Of a stretch of 64,000 nucleotides of DNA, positions 37,101 through 46,423 are shown piece after piece; positions within the stretch are counted from its first letter, which is position 1; each line of letters starts with the position of its first letter. The translations under genes and the position numbers were made by a program. Under the pieces are notes generated by a model. The model saw nothing but the letters and a program-made list of their open reading frames with translations, was not told where the DNA came from and made no database searches. The DNA is from MH13 sp040219355 (GTDB lineage Bacteria; Pseudomonadota; Alphaproteobacteria; Rhizobiales; MH13), in assembly GCA_040219355.1 (NCBI GenBank), contig JAVJSN010000015.1, positions 372,001-436,000 of the forward strand, in the 5' to 3' direction.

Positions 37101-38825
37101 ATGAAGTCAATCCTTAGAACAACCTCGGTGCTTGCACTGACGGCAGGGCTGTTGCCCGTCATGCCGGCATTTGCCGACATGGATGCCGCGACCGCATTCC
37201 TTGATGCGGAAATCGAGCGCTCCGTGATTAGCCGCGCTGAGCAGGAAGCGGAGATGCAGTGGTTTATTGACGCTGCTGAGCCCTATCAAGGGATGGAAAT
37301 TCGTGTGGTGTCGGAAACGATCACAACCCACGAATATGAAGCCAACGTGTTGGCGCCAGCGTTCACCGCAATCACCGGCATTCAGGTCACCCACGATCTG
37401 ATCGGCGAGGGCGATGTTGTTGAGCGTCTGCAAACGCAGATGCAGACCGGCGAAAACATCTATGATGCTTATGTGAACGATTCCGATCTCATCGGCACAC
37501 ACTGGCGCTATCAGCAGGTTCGCAACCTGACCGACTGGATTGCAGGTGAAGGCGCTGACGTTACCAGCCCAACGTTGAACCTGGACGATTTCATCGGCCT
37601 GGACTTCACCACCGGTCCTGATGGCAAGCTCTACCAGATGCCGACGCAGCAGTTCGCGAACCTTTACTGGTTCCGTTATGACTGGTTCACCGACGAAAAG
37701 AACATGGCCGACTTCGAAGCCGAATATGGCTATCCGCTTGGCGTGCCAGTGAACTGGACGGCGTACGAGCAGATTGCTGAGTTCTTCACCGGTCGCGATC
37801 TCTCGCATATGGGTCATGAAGGCGATGTCTACGGCCACATGGACTATGGTCGTCGCGATCCCTCGCTTGGCTGGCGCTTCACCGATGCGTGGATGTCGAT
37901 GGCTGGCATGGGAGACGTTGGCGAGCCGAACGGTCTGCCGGTCGATGAGTGGGGCATTCGTGTGAACGAAAACTCTCAGCCCGTGGGTTCTTGTGTTGCC
38001 CGTGGCGGTGCTACCAACGGTCCAGCAGCTGTTTATGCCATCGAAAAGTACACCGATTGGCTGACTGCTTATGCACCTCCGGCTGCTGCTGGCATGAACT
38101 TCTCTGAATCCGGTCCGATCCCATCGCAGGGCGGCATCGCGCAGCAGATGTTCTGGTACACAGCGTTCACCGCCGACATGGTGGGTGAAGGTGCGGCTGC
38201 TGTTCTCAACGAAGATGGCTCACCGCGCTGGCGCATGGCCCCAAGCCCGCATGGCGCTTACTGGGAAGATGGCATGAAGGTCGGTTACCAGGATGCTGGT
38301 TCCTGGACCTTGATGGAGTCGACCCCAGTGGATCGTGCGCAGGCTGCTTGGCTCTACGCCCAGTTCGTCACCTCCATGACGGTCGATCTTGAGAAGTCTC
38401 ACACTGGTCTGACATTCATCCGTGAATCGACGATCAACCATGAGAGCTTCACCGAGCGTGCGCCGAACCTTGGTGGTCTGGTCGAGTTCTACCGCTCGCC
38501 GGCTCGCGTTCAGTGGTCACCAACCGGCACCAACGTGCCTGACTACCCACGTTTGGCGCAGCTCTGGTGGCAGAACATTGGTGATGCCTCTTCTGGTTCC
38601 CTTTCGGCTCAGGAAGCACTCGACAATCTCTGCGCCGAGCAAGAACGTGTTCTTGAGCGTTTGGAGCGTTCTGGTGTTCAGGGCGACCTTGGTCCGGTCC
38701 TCAACGAGGAAATGGATCCAGAGTTCTGGTTGAGCCAGCCAGGGTCTCCGAAAGCTGAGTTGGAGAACGAAGACGAGCAGCCAATGACGATCAGCTACGA
38801 TGAGCTGATCCAGTCCTGGCAGTAG
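37101..38825 (+). CDS. glpV: glycerol ABC transporter substrate-binding protein GlpV
   Basis: 574 residues, with signal peptide MKSILRTTSVLALTAGLLP ending near AFA|DM. It is a large SBP_bac_1 protein with MQTGENIYDAYVNDSDLIG, TGPDGKLYQMPTQQFANLYWF and SHMGHEGDVYGHMDYGRRD. GGGAGG lies before the ATG. It is the last gene of the glycerol operon and is followed by a strong hairpin. Confidence 0.88.
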   Translation: MKSILRTTSVLALTAGLLPVMPAFADMDAATAFLDAEIERSVISRAEQEAEMQWFIDAAEPYQGMEIRVVSETITTHEYEANVLAPAFTAITGIQVTHDLIGEGDVVERLQTQMQTGENIYDAYVNDSDLIGTHWRYQQVRNLTDWIAGEGADVTSPTLNLDDFIGLDFTTGPDGKLYQMPTQQFANLYWFRYDWFTDEKNMADFEAEYGYPLGVPVNWTAYEQIAEFFTGRDLSHMGHEGDVYGHMDYGRRDPSLGWRFTDAWMSMAGMGDVGEPNGLPVDEWGIRVNENSQPVGSCVARGGATNGPAAVYAIEKYTDWLTAYAPPAAAGMNFSESGPIPSQGGIAQQMFWYTAFTADMVGEGAAAVLNEDGSPRWRMAPSPHGAYWEDGMKVGYQDAGSWTLMESTPVDRAQAAWLYAQFVTSMTVDLEKSHTGLTFIRESTINHESFTERAPNLGGLVEFYRSPARVQWSPTGTNVPDYPRLAQLWWQNIGDASSGSLSAQEALDNLCAEQERVLERLERSGVQGDLGPVLNEEMDPEFWLSQPGSPKAELENEDEQPMTISYDELIQSWQ

Positions 38826-38883
38826 GTCTAGGCTCTAAGTCGTAAGCCTTCCTCCAGTCGGGGCCTGACGGTTCCGGCAGGTT

Positions 38884-38917
38884 CCAGGGCCCGAGATCGA
38901 AAGATCTCGGGCCCTGG
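38884..38917. terminator. 15-bp perfect hairpin with GAAA tetraloop
   Basis: CCAGGGCCCGAGATC (38884-38898) and GATCTCGGGCCCTGG (38903-38917) pair without mismatch around GAAA. There is only a weak T-rich stretch after it. It lies between the convergent glpV and MFS genes and can act as a terminator in both directions. Confidence 0.8.
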
Positions 38918-38949
38918 TTCGTTTGAAAGAGCACGATTTGCCGGATTGT

Positions 38950-40230
38950 TTATCTGGCCGAGAGTTCGCGCGTCAGGCGGCGTTCTATGAACAGGCACAC
39001 GACCGAAAGGCCAATGCACCAAAGACCCATGGTGAGGGCTTGCGCTGGAAAAGTGATGCCATGATCAATCAGCAAGCCAGTGATGCCAGGTCCAATGGCG
39101 GTAGACACCACCATGATCGTTGTCGCCATAGAGCGGATCGATCCGAGATGCTCGGTGCCATAGACCAGCGGGAAGAGAACGCCCAGAAGGGCGCTGTTGA
39201 CGCCCTGCGTGATGCCTATCAGCCCAAGCGCCATATACCACGCCGCGACATGCTCCGCCGGACCAACAACCGCGATACCCAGGCCCATTGGAACGAGCAA
39301 AAGAGGCAGTAGCCTTTGTGCACCAAACCTGTCGCTGGCCCATCCACTGAGGAAGCCGAATGCGACCGAAAGGCCGGCATATGCTGTATATCCTGGCGCC
39401 ATCGCAAGCAGTGTCCAGCCTTTGACCTCTGCCACATGTACTTGATGAAAGAAGATGACGGTGCCGATGAACCCAGGGGTCAGCAAGACAGGCAGCATCG
39501 CCGGCAGCAGCCAGTGCCGCGCCGCATCTTGGCGTTTCCAGTGCTTGCCGCCCAATCCTGGAGTGCCCGTTTGCAACCGTACGCCCTGTGCGGTCCGTCC
39601 TTCATGAAGAAGCCAATAGAGGCTTGGTAGAATGACGAGGATGAGAATCGCTGATACGACCAGCCACGTGGTCTGCCAACCAAGCACCCCGATTGCGACG
39701 ACAGCGGTCAAGGCCAGCGCCATCTCACCAGCTGGATGCCCCAAGTTGGCGACGGCAACAGCTTGCCCGCGGCGTGCTTCGAACCAACGGCCCATTGCTG
39801 TCATCGCGATATGTGTAAACATCCCCTGACCGCAGAAGCGCAGCGCAAACAAGGACAACCCAAGCAGCCAAACCCATGGCGAGAACGCCAGACCGAGTGC
39901 CGCGATGCCGAACCCGGCGGCGATAATTGGGGCGAGCTTGTAAAGCGGGATCGTGTCGGCGAGGGAGCCGCGCCAGAAGAGCAGAGCGGCTGAGCCGAGC
40001 GTCGCCACGGTGTAGAGGCTGCCCCATTGACCATCGGTCAGGCCGTGCTCCTGTTTTATGAACCCGGCAAACAGAGAAATGAACCAGGTCTGGCCGAACC
40101 CGGACGAGATGGTCAGAAGAAATCCTGCGCCAAGCCATCGGGCGTTGTTTTTGAGGAACTGAAACAAGAGGGCTGCATTCAGATCGGTGAGGGGGTCAAA
40201 GCGCGAGGGCGCAGACCATGCCCTCTTCAA
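38950..40230 (-). CDS. MFS transporter
   Basis: Up to 426 residues with 12 predicted TM spans in two halves of six. The loop between TM2 and TM3 has WRGSLADTIPLYKL and the corresponding second-half loop has GWASDRFGAQRLLPL, the MFS A-motif variant. The frame opens at TTG 40230 without an SD, so the true start is uncertain and may be a downstream TTG. The substrate is not readable. It lies on the same strand as and 48 bases below the LysR-type gene, which could also regulate it; a role in sulfonate uptake is possible but only by proximity. Confidence 0.8.
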   Translation of the reverse strand: MKRAWSAPSRFDPLTDLNAALLFQFLKNNARWLGAGFLLTISSGFGQTWFISLFAGFIKQEHGLTDGQWGSLYTVATLGSAALLFWRGSLADTIPLYKLAPIIAAGFGIAALGLAFSPWVWLLGLSLFALRFCGQGMFTHIAMTAMGRWFEARRGQAVAVANLGHPAGEMALALTAVVAIGVLGWQTTWLVVSAILILVILPSLYWLLHEGRTAQGVRLQTGTPGLGGKHWKRQDAARHWLLPAMLPVLLTPGFIGTVIFFHQVHVAEVKGWTLLAMAPGYTAYAGLSVAFGFLSGWASDRFGAQRLLPLLLVPMGLGIAVVGPAEHVAAWYMALGLIGITQGVNSALLGVLFPLVYGTEHLGSIRSMATTIMVVSTAIGPGITGLLIDHGITFPAQALTMGLWCIGLSVVCLFIERRLTRELSAR

Positions 40231-40278
40231 ATACGCTGATCAAACCAGGTTGAATAGGGTCTCTGACTTGCAGTCACA

Positions 40279-41190
40279 TTAGCTGGGCTCACCTACCGGG
40301 AGCGATTCCAGTAGCGACCAAATAAGGTCTTCACTTTTGGTCGTCTCTTGGTTGAGGCGCGCGGCAGTGATTGTGAGATCGCAACTGGGTAATGTGGACG
40401 AGAGATCGTGAAGACTCCCAGAGGATAGTTCCTTGCGTGCAAGTGATAGTGGCACCCAGGCAACGCCGATGGCGGAGGCTGCAAATTCTAATGCGGCCAG
40501 AGTGAGTGCTGTTTCCACGCGTGGGACGGCGTCGGCAAGGCTACGTACTCGTGGGAGGATCGTGCGATCCATCACCTGGCCCAAGAACACATCATTGGGG
40601 TAAGCGATAATGGGCAATTGTCCGGACGCAAAACGCTCGTTGAGCAGAGCCTTGTCGGCAGCTGAAAACACAGGAACCAGCCTGTCGTTGCCGATGGTTA
40701 GCGTTTGGAGAAAATCTGCAGATTGGTCCGGTTTTTGATCTGGCGCTTGGTAGAGAATGGCCAAATCTGCCTGGCGTCCCAAGAGCAAGCTAAAACAATC
40801 ATCCAGATTGGCTGAGCGCAGCCGTACGTAAAGCTCACTGTGGTGTCGTTGTATGACTCTAAGCACGCGTGGGGTAAACGCGGCGGTCAGCGCATGCTGG
40901 CTGGCAATCACCAAGCGATTGCCGGACAATCGGCTGCTGCGCTGTAAATCGGTGGATAGCTGCCGCAAGCTGCCAACAAGCCTAGCGATCTCGGCTTTGT
41001 TCTCATCTGTGGTCGGCTTTAGCTGGATGGGCTTTCGGGTGCGGTCGAATAGTTCCACGCCCAGATGCTCTTCAATCTGTTGGATGCGGCGAGAGAATGC
41101 CGACGGCGTTAAGTGCTGTCTGTCTGCGGCTTCAGTGAAGGAGCCGGTGTCGGCGACCGCCAAGATATCCTCAAGCCATTCTAATCGCAT
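40279..41190 (-). CDS. LysR-family regulator divergent from the cysteate lyase gene
   Basis: 303 residues. HTH: VADTGSFTEAADRQHLTPSAFSRRIQQIEE, then a linker and inducer-binding domain from about residue 90. Divergent from the cuyA-like gene with 110 bases between starts, so it is a good candidate for the regulator of the sulfonate operon, probably responding to cysteate or a related compound. The intergenic region contains TGCATGATTTGCATG-type repeats (about 41206-41220) that could be part of its site. Confidence 0.88.
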   Translation of the reverse strand: MRLEWLEDILAVADTGSFTEAADRQHLTPSAFSRRIQQIEEHLGVELFDRTRKPIQLKPTTDENKAEIARLVGSLRQLSTDLQRSSRLSGNRLVIASQHALTAAFTPRVLRVIQRHHSELYVRLRSANLDDCFSLLLGRQADLAILYQAPDQKPDQSADFLQTLTIGNDRLVPVFSAADKALLNERFASGQLPIIAYPNDVFLGQVMDRTILPRVRSLADAVPRVETALTLAALEFAASAIGVAWVPLSLARKELSSGSLHDLSSTLPSCDLTITAARLNQETTKSEDLIWSLLESLPVGEPS

Positions 41191-41300
41191 GACGCTCCCC
41201 TAAGTTGCATGATTTGCATGTTAGATCAAAAATTTCGAATTTGCATTGGGGTTTTTCGTCAGCAAGACTGCGATGGTGCAATTTTAACAAAGGACCTGCC

Positions 41301-42323
41301 ATGCACCTCGCTCGTTTTCCTCGGCTTCGGCTGGCGCATCTCCCAACCCCGCTGGAACCGATGGAGCGGTTGAGCAAGGAGTTGGGTGGTCCGGAGATCT
41401 GGATTAAGCGCGACGACTGCACCGGCATGTCCACTGGCGGCAACAAGACGCGCAAGCTGGAATTTCTGATGGCCGAAGCCGAGGCCATGAACGCCGACAT
41501 CGCCATGACCCAGGGCGCAACCCAGTCTAACCATGCTCGTCAGACGGCGGCCTTTGCTTCCAAGCTCGGCATGAAATGCCACATCCTGCTTGAGGACCGT
41601 ACCGGCTACAGCGATCATAATTACAACGACAATGCCAATGTGCTGCTTGATCATTTGCATGGCGCGACCACGGCTAAGTATCCCGGTGGTCACGACATGC
41701 CTGGCGAGATGGAAAAGGCCGCCGAGGCGGCCCGCGCCGAGGGTAAGACGGTTTATGTGATCCCAGGCGGAGGATCGAACCCGACGGGTGCCCTAGGATA
41801 CGTCAACTGCGCGATGGAGTTGCTCGCCCAGGCCAATGAGCAAGGCTTGGTGGTCGATCATCTTGTGCACGCGACTGGGTCATCGGGCACCCAGGCCGGA
41901 TTGGTCGTCGGCTTGAAGGCTTTGAATGCTGGCATTCCTCTCCTCGGGTTCGGCACCCGCGCGCCGCAGCCGAAACAAGAGCAGATGGTCTATGACCTGG
42001 CCTGTAAAACGGCGGAAAAAATGGGATTGCCTGGCATTGTTGCGCGCGAAGATGTTCGTGCCGACACGAACTATGTCGGCGAAGGCTACGGCCTGCCGCG
42101 CGAGGACACGCTGGAAGCGATCCGGATGTTTGCTGAGCTGGAGGGTATCCTTCTGGATCCTGTTTACTCCGGCAAAGGTGCTGCTGGTCTGATCGACTAT
42201 GTCCGTAGAGGACACTTCAAAAAGGGCGAGCGCGTGGTTTTCCTTCACACTGGTGGATCGGCGGCTTTGTTTGGCTATGACGCCTTCTTTGCTGACACTT
42301 CCATGGCGCAGGCGGCGGAGTAA
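41301..42323 (+). CDS. cuyA: L-cysteate sulfo-lyase (D-cysteine desulfhydrase family)
   Basis: 340 residues from ATG 41301 (AAAGGA upstream). A fold-type II PLP enzyme of the ACC-deaminase/D-cysteine-desulfhydrase family; the PLP lysine is Lys49 in STGGNKTRKLEF and the phosphate loop is ATGSSGTQAG. The stretch GGPEIWIKRDDCTG and the overall length match CuyA of Ruegeria pomeroyi as I remember it, more than E. coli DcyD. CuyA splits L-cysteate into pyruvate, ammonia and sulfite via 2-aminoacrylate. The downstream hpsN-like, exporter and ridA genes fit sulfonate breakdown. D-cysteine desulfhydrase is the alternative. Confidence 0.78.
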   Translation: MHLARFPRLRLAHLPTPLEPMERLSKELGGPEIWIKRDDCTGMSTGGNKTRKLEFLMAEAEAMNADIAMTQGATQSNHARQTAAFASKLGMKCHILLEDRTGYSDHNYNDNANVLLDHLHGATTAKYPGGHDMPGEMEKAAEAARAEGKTVYVIPGGGSNPTGALGYVNCAMELLAQANEQGLVVDHLVHATGSSGTQAGLVVGLKALNAGIPLLGFGTRAPQPKQEQMVYDLACKTAEKMGLPGIVAREDVRADTNYVGEGYGLPREDTLEAIRMFAELEGILLDPVYSGKGAAGLIDYVRRGHFKKGERVVFLHTGGSAALFGYDAFFADTSMAQAAE

Positions 42324-42326
42324 GCC

Positions 42327-43529
42327 ATGGGTCTGCCACCCTTTCGGGGCAGTTTCACACAGCAGGAACCGATCCCTGATGAGGGGATCGCGGCAGCTGT
42401 TGAGGTGATGCAGTCCGGGCGATTGCACCGCTACAACGTTTTGGCGGGTGAAGAATCCGAGACGGTCCTGCTGGAGCGTGATTATGCCGCTTGGCAAGGC
42501 GCGCGCTACTGTCTGGCCGTGGCATCTGGCGGACAGGCGATGCAGATTGCGTTGCGCTCCGCTGGCGTCAAGCCCGGCGACAAAGTGCTCACCAATGCCT
42601 TCACGCTTGCGCCTGTTCCTGGCGCCATCGCCGGAGTCGGCGCCGAGCCGGTGCTTGTCGAAATCACCGAGGATTTGGTCATCGATTTAGATGATCTTCG
42701 CGCCAAGGCCGAGCAGTCAGGCGCTAAGGTGCTGATGCTGTCGAACATGCGCGGTCATCTTTGTGACATGGACGCGTTGGGTGCTTTGACCGAAGCGCTA
42801 AACATAACCCTGCTAGAAGACTGTGCCCACACGATGGGTGCATCCTGGCGTGGCAAGAAGTCGGGCAATTTCGGGTTGGCCGGTTGTTTCTCCAGCCAGA
42901 CCTACAAGCATATCAATTCCGGCGAGGGCGGGCTGATCATCTCCACGGATGAAGCCTTCATGGCACGTGCGACAATTATGTCTGGCTCCTACATGCTGTT
43001 TGATCGTCATGGCGCGGGGCCTGCCGCTGATGTTTACGATGACATCAAGTTGGATACGCCCAACATGTCGGCGCGGATGGACAATCTGCGTGCGGCGATC
43101 CTTCGCCCGCAATTGGCCAAGCTGGATGATGCAATCGCCCGCTGGAACGAGCGTTATCGTGTCGTCGAAGAAGCTCTGTCGCAAAGCAACACCTTCCATT
43201 TGCCAAAGCGGCCAAGCGAGGAGTTTTTTGTAGGCTCGTCGATCCAGTTTTTGATGTCTGGATTGGATGAGGCGGCGGCGCGCGCTTTCCTGCGTGACAC
43301 GCGCGAGCGCGGCATTGATCTGAAATGGTTTGGCGATGCTGACCCGGTCGCCTTCACTTCGGCGCATTCAAGCTGGCGCTATGTACCCCGTCAACATCTG
43401 CCGCAAACTGATGATGTCTTGGCCAGTCTCTTCGACATGCGCTTGCCGCTGACCTTCTCGCTTGCCGATTGCGAGTTGATTGCCGCCCATATTGTCGAAG
43501 CGGCCAACGAGCTGGTTGCCAATGCTTGA
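42327..43529 (+). CDS. DegT/DnrJ/EryC1/StrS-family PLP aminotransferase
   Basis: 400 residues, starting 3 bases after cuyA. The PLP Schiff-base lysine is Lys194 in SQTYKHINSGEGG, with Asp165 in LLEDCAHTMGA binding the pyridine nitrogen. The family mostly aminates keto-sugars, but no other sugar-nucleotide genes are nearby. In this operon it may act on a small sulfonated or amino-acid-like substrate, for example by moving the amino group between sulfopyruvate and cysteate. That is inference from gene order; family fold is certain. It overlaps the racemase gene by 8 bases. Confidence 0.85.
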   Translation: MGLPPFRGSFTQQEPIPDEGIAAAVEVMQSGRLHRYNVLAGEESETVLLERDYAAWQGARYCLAVASGGQAMQIALRSAGVKPGDKVLTNAFTLAPVPGAIAGVGAEPVLVEITEDLVIDLDDLRAKAEQSGAKVLMLSNMRGHLCDMDALGALTEALNITLLEDCAHTMGASWRGKKSGNFGLAGCFSSQTYKHINSGEGGLIISTDEAFMARATIMSGSYMLFDRHGAGPAADVYDDIKLDTPNMSARMDNLRAAILRPQLAKLDDAIARWNERYRVVEEALSQSNTFHLPKRPSEEFFVGSSIQFLMSGLDEAAARAFLRDTRERGIDLKWFGDADPVAFTSAHSSWRYVPRQHLPQTDDVLASLFDMRLPLTFSLADCELIAAHIVEAANELVANA

Positions 43530-44322
43530 GCGGAGCGCCCTTCGACCGGTTGGTGTTTTGGGCGGTATGGGGCCTGAGGCGACGCTTTTGTTCATGCAGC
43601 GGGTGCTCGCGGCTGTGCCGGCTCGCGATGACGCCGACCACATTCCTTTGCTCGTTGATCAGAATCCGCAGGTCCCCTCGCGCATTGGGGCCTTGATTGA
43701 AGGCACCGGGGAAGATCCGTCGCCTGCGCTTTCGACCATGGCACGGCGCCTTGAAGTGGCAGGCGCGCAAGCGCTGGTCATGCCCTGTAACACTGCTCAT
43801 GCCTACGCGCCCGCCATTCGAGCCGCTGTGACCATCCCGTTCCTTTCGATGGTGGATGTGACCGCCCAAACTATCGCCGCGCACTATCCCGGCGCAAAAG
43901 TCGGCATGCTGGCGTCTCCTGCCGTAAAGCTAACTGGCGTGTTCGAACCGGCCTTCAAAGCGGCGGGTCTCTCACCGCTCTACGCGGACGATCAGGGCGG
44001 CCTGCTGCAAGCCATTCGATGCTTGAAGCAAGATGGCGCAGATGTTGGCGCGCGAAAAACTGCGGTCCTAGCCGCCAACGCACTGCGCGCCTCGGGCGCC
44101 GACATCGTGCTTGTCGGATGCAGCGAGTTCTCAATGCTCACCCAAGATATCGCGGCGGAGATGCCGTTGATCGACAGCTTGGATGTGCTCGTCTCGGCAA
44201 CCGTGACGTTTTCTCAACTCGGGGACAGTGCCGCAGGCGTCTGCCCCACAGCCGTGCATAGACCGGGTGCGGCTTCTTCCAAAAACCATTCCGGTCAGAC
44301 AACAAGGGAAGCAGTAGTATGA
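43522..44322 (+). CDS. aspartate/glutamate racemase family protein
   Basis: 266 residues from ATG 43522, which lies inside the end of the aminotransferase gene. The two catalytic cysteines of this PLP-independent family are Cys89 (VMPCNTAHAY) and Cys200 (LVGCSEFSML). GVLGGMGPEAT at the N-terminus is the family opening motif. Aspartate-like substrates are expected; cysteate is the sulfonate analogue of aspartate, so racemisation of D/L-cysteate is plausible here. The stop overlaps the next gene's start (ATGA). Confidence 0.85.
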   Translation: MLERSALRPVGVLGGMGPEATLLFMQRVLAAVPARDDADHIPLLVDQNPQVPSRIGALIEGTGEDPSPALSTMARRLEVAGAQALVMPCNTAHAYAPAIRAAVTIPFLSMVDVTAQTIAAHYPGAKVGMLASPAVKLTGVFEPAFKAAGLSPLYADDQGGLLQAIRCLKQDGADVGARKTAVLAANALRASGADIVLVGCSEFSMLTQDIAAEMPLIDSLDVLVSATVTFSQLGDSAAGVCPTAVHRPGAASSKNHSGQTTREAVV

Positions 44323-45281
44323 TGAAATCCGTGTCCAAAACGGCACTTGCGACCGGCGTATGTGCGCTTGCAGCCGTTTCCACAGGCCAGGCAGCAGACC
44401 TGGTTCTCGGCGTGCCAAATTGGCCGGCGGCCAACGCGACGGCGAACATTCTTAAAGTGGTTATCGAGGAAAATTTTGGCCTTGATGTTGAGCTTCAAAA
44501 CGGCACCAATCCAATCATCTTCGAGGCGATGGACGCCGGGTCGATGCACCTACACCCAGAGGTTTGGATGCCGAACCAGCAAAATCTGCACGATCAGTAT
44601 GTGCAGGAAAATCAATCGGTTGTTATGAACAACAACCCCGTTCAGGCTGTTCAGGGCATGTGCGTTCCAACGTATATCGCCGAGCAGTACGATATAACCA
44701 GCATTGAGGATCTGACCGATCCGGAAAAGATGGCGATCTTCGACTTCGATGGCAATGGAACGCCGGAAGTTTGGATTGGGGCACCAGGTTGGGCTTCCAC
44801 AGCGATCGAGCGCATTCGCGCGCGCTCCTATGGCTACGATGAAGTGATGGACCTCCAGGAATATGATGGCTCAGTCGCTTGGGGCGCGCTGGGAAGCGCG
44901 GTTGCCGCCGAAGAGCCATGGATTGGCTTTTGCTACGACCCGCACTTCATCTTCGTGGCCTATGACCTGACTATCCTAGATGAACCACCCCATGATCCGG
45001 ACACTTGGACGATCATTCAGCCGACAGATGATCCGGCTTGGCTTGAAAAGTCAGAGGCATCGACTGCTTGGAACGGCGCCACGCTGCATTTGCACTATGC
45101 AGCCAGCGTTCGGGATGATTTCCCCGAAGTCGCAGCGATGTTCGATGCCTACCAGATGCCATCGGCAGCTCTGAGCGAAATGGGCTACGCGCTGAGCGTG
45201 CAGGGCGAAGATGCAGCTGATTTCGCCCGTCGCTGGGTTGATGAGAATGAAGACGTCGTTCTTGGTTGGCTGACCAACTAG
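44319..45281 (+). CDS. ProX/OpuAC-type ABC substrate-binding protein
   Basis: 320 residues with a signal peptide ending near GQA|ADL. OpuAC domain: LVLGVPNWPAANATANILK, PIIFEAMDAGSMHLHPEVWMP, GAPGWASTAIERI. The Trp-rich pockets of this family bind quaternary amines such as glycine betaine, but the position between a cysteate lyase and an hpsN-like gene suggests a sulfonate or zwitterionic sulfur compound. A hairpin follows the gene. Confidence 0.88.
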   Translation: MMKSVSKTALATGVCALAAVSTGQAADLVLGVPNWPAANATANILKVVIEENFGLDVELQNGTNPIIFEAMDAGSMHLHPEVWMPNQQNLHDQYVQENQSVVMNNNPVQAVQGMCVPTYIAEQYDITSIEDLTDPEKMAIFDFDGNGTPEVWIGAPGWASTAIERIRARSYGYDEVMDLQEYDGSVAWGALGSAVAAEEPWIGFCYDPHFIFVAYDLTILDEPPHDPDTWTIIQPTDDPAWLEKSEASTAWNGATLHLHYAASVRDDFPEVAAMFDAYQMPSAALSEMGYALSVQGEDAADFARRWVDENEDVVLGWLTN

Positions 45282-45290
45282 CTCCCTCCC

Positions 45291-45314
45291 GGGTGGCCGC
45301 TTTTGTGGCCACTC
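45291..45314 (+). terminator. intercistronic hairpin after the binding-protein gene
   Basis: GGGTGGCC (45291-45298) pairs with GGCCACTC (45307-45314), 8 bp including one G-U, loop of 8 bases. A C-run and then six T's follow at 45319-45331. It may cause partial termination between the binding protein and the ATPase. Confidence 0.6.
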
Positions 45315-45364
45315 GTCTCCCCCCATTTTTTGACCCTTCAATCGTAGCGTGGAAGTGAAGCGCC

Positions 45365-46414
45365 GTGGATGTGAATCCCAAGCCGGAAGCCGTGGTTGAA
45401 CTCTCGAATGTGTGGAAGGTGTTCGGTGAACGCGCCTCACAGACAGTGGAGGCCGCAAAGACAACCGGGCTCACCAAAGCGCAAGCGCTGGAGAAATTCG
45501 CCACTGTTATCGGCGTGCGTGATGCAAGTTTTTCGGTCGCGCGCGGCGAGATATTTTGCATCATGGGTTTATCTGGGTCGGGAAAGTCGACCCTGGTGCG
45601 CCATGTCAACCGGCTGATTGAGCCGACTGCCGGCACGATCAAAGTGCTCGGCGAAGATGTCAGCGCCATGGGCACGAAGGATTTGCGCGCTATGCGCTCG
45701 CGTCATATCGGCATGGTGTTTCAGCATATGGCGCTGATGCCGCATCGTTCGGTGCGTGAAAACGTTGCTTATCCACTCGAGATTCGCGGCGTTCCCAAAT
45801 CGCAGCGTTGGGCCGTGTCTGATCACACGCTGGGGCTGGTCGATCTGCAAGGTTATGAGGACAGGCTGCCGCGCGAACTTTCTGGCGGCATGCAGCAGCG
45901 CGTCGGTATTGCGCGGGCGTTGGCCTCTGATCCTGAAATTCTTCTCATGGACGAACCATTCTCCGCGCTTGACCCATTGATACGGCTGCAGCTGCAAGAT
46001 CAGTTTAGAGCGCTTGTTTCTGAACTGAAAAAGACGACCCTGTTCATCACCCATGATCTGGATGAAGCGATCCGCATCGGTCATCGCATCGCAATTATGA
46101 AAGATGGGGTGATCGTCCAGATTGGTACGCCGGAAGACATCGTGACCAATCCAGCGGACGATTATGTTCGCGAGTTTGTTCAGGGCATCTCGCGGCTTAA
46201 GCTTGTGAAGGCGCACTCTATTATGCAGCCACTCAACGGTTATGACCGCTCAGCCCTTGTTGATGCCAAGCGAGCCTCTCACGACACAGACCTTGATACG
46301 CTCATAGACATGTCGGTCGACAGTGATGCTCCGGTGGTGGTCACTGAAGGCGGTAACGAGGTTGGTTACATTTCCAAGGCCACGCTGTTGCGTGGCATCC
46401 AAGGCGGACGATAG
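45365..46414 (+). CDS. ProV-type ABC transporter ATPase
   Basis: 349 residues from GTG 45365. Walker A GLSGSGKS, Q-loop MVFQHMALMPHRSV, signature LSGGMQQR, Walker B ILLMDEPFSALD, H-loop FITHDLDEA. The insertion before Walker A (TKAQALEKFATVIGVRD) is characteristic of ProV/OpuAA. A C-terminal region of about 90 residues carries CBS-like sequence ending VGYISKATLLRGI. The permease gene starts 9 bases later. Confidence 0.92.
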   Translation: MDVNPKPEAVVELSNVWKVFGERASQTVEAAKTTGLTKAQALEKFATVIGVRDASFSVARGEIFCIMGLSGSGKSTLVRHVNRLIEPTAGTIKVLGEDVSAMGTKDLRAMRSRHIGMVFQHMALMPHRSVRENVAYPLEIRGVPKSQRWAVSDHTLGLVDLQGYEDRLPRELSGGMQQRVGIARALASDPEILLMDEPFSALDPLIRLQLQDQFRALVSELKKTTLFITHDLDEAIRIGHRIAIMKDGVIVQIGTPEDIVTNPADDYVREFVQGISRLKLVKAHSIMQPLNGYDRSALVDAKRASHDTDLDTLIDMSVDSDAPVVVTEGGNEVGYISKATLLRGIQGGR

Positions 46415-46423
46415 GGGGCGAAC

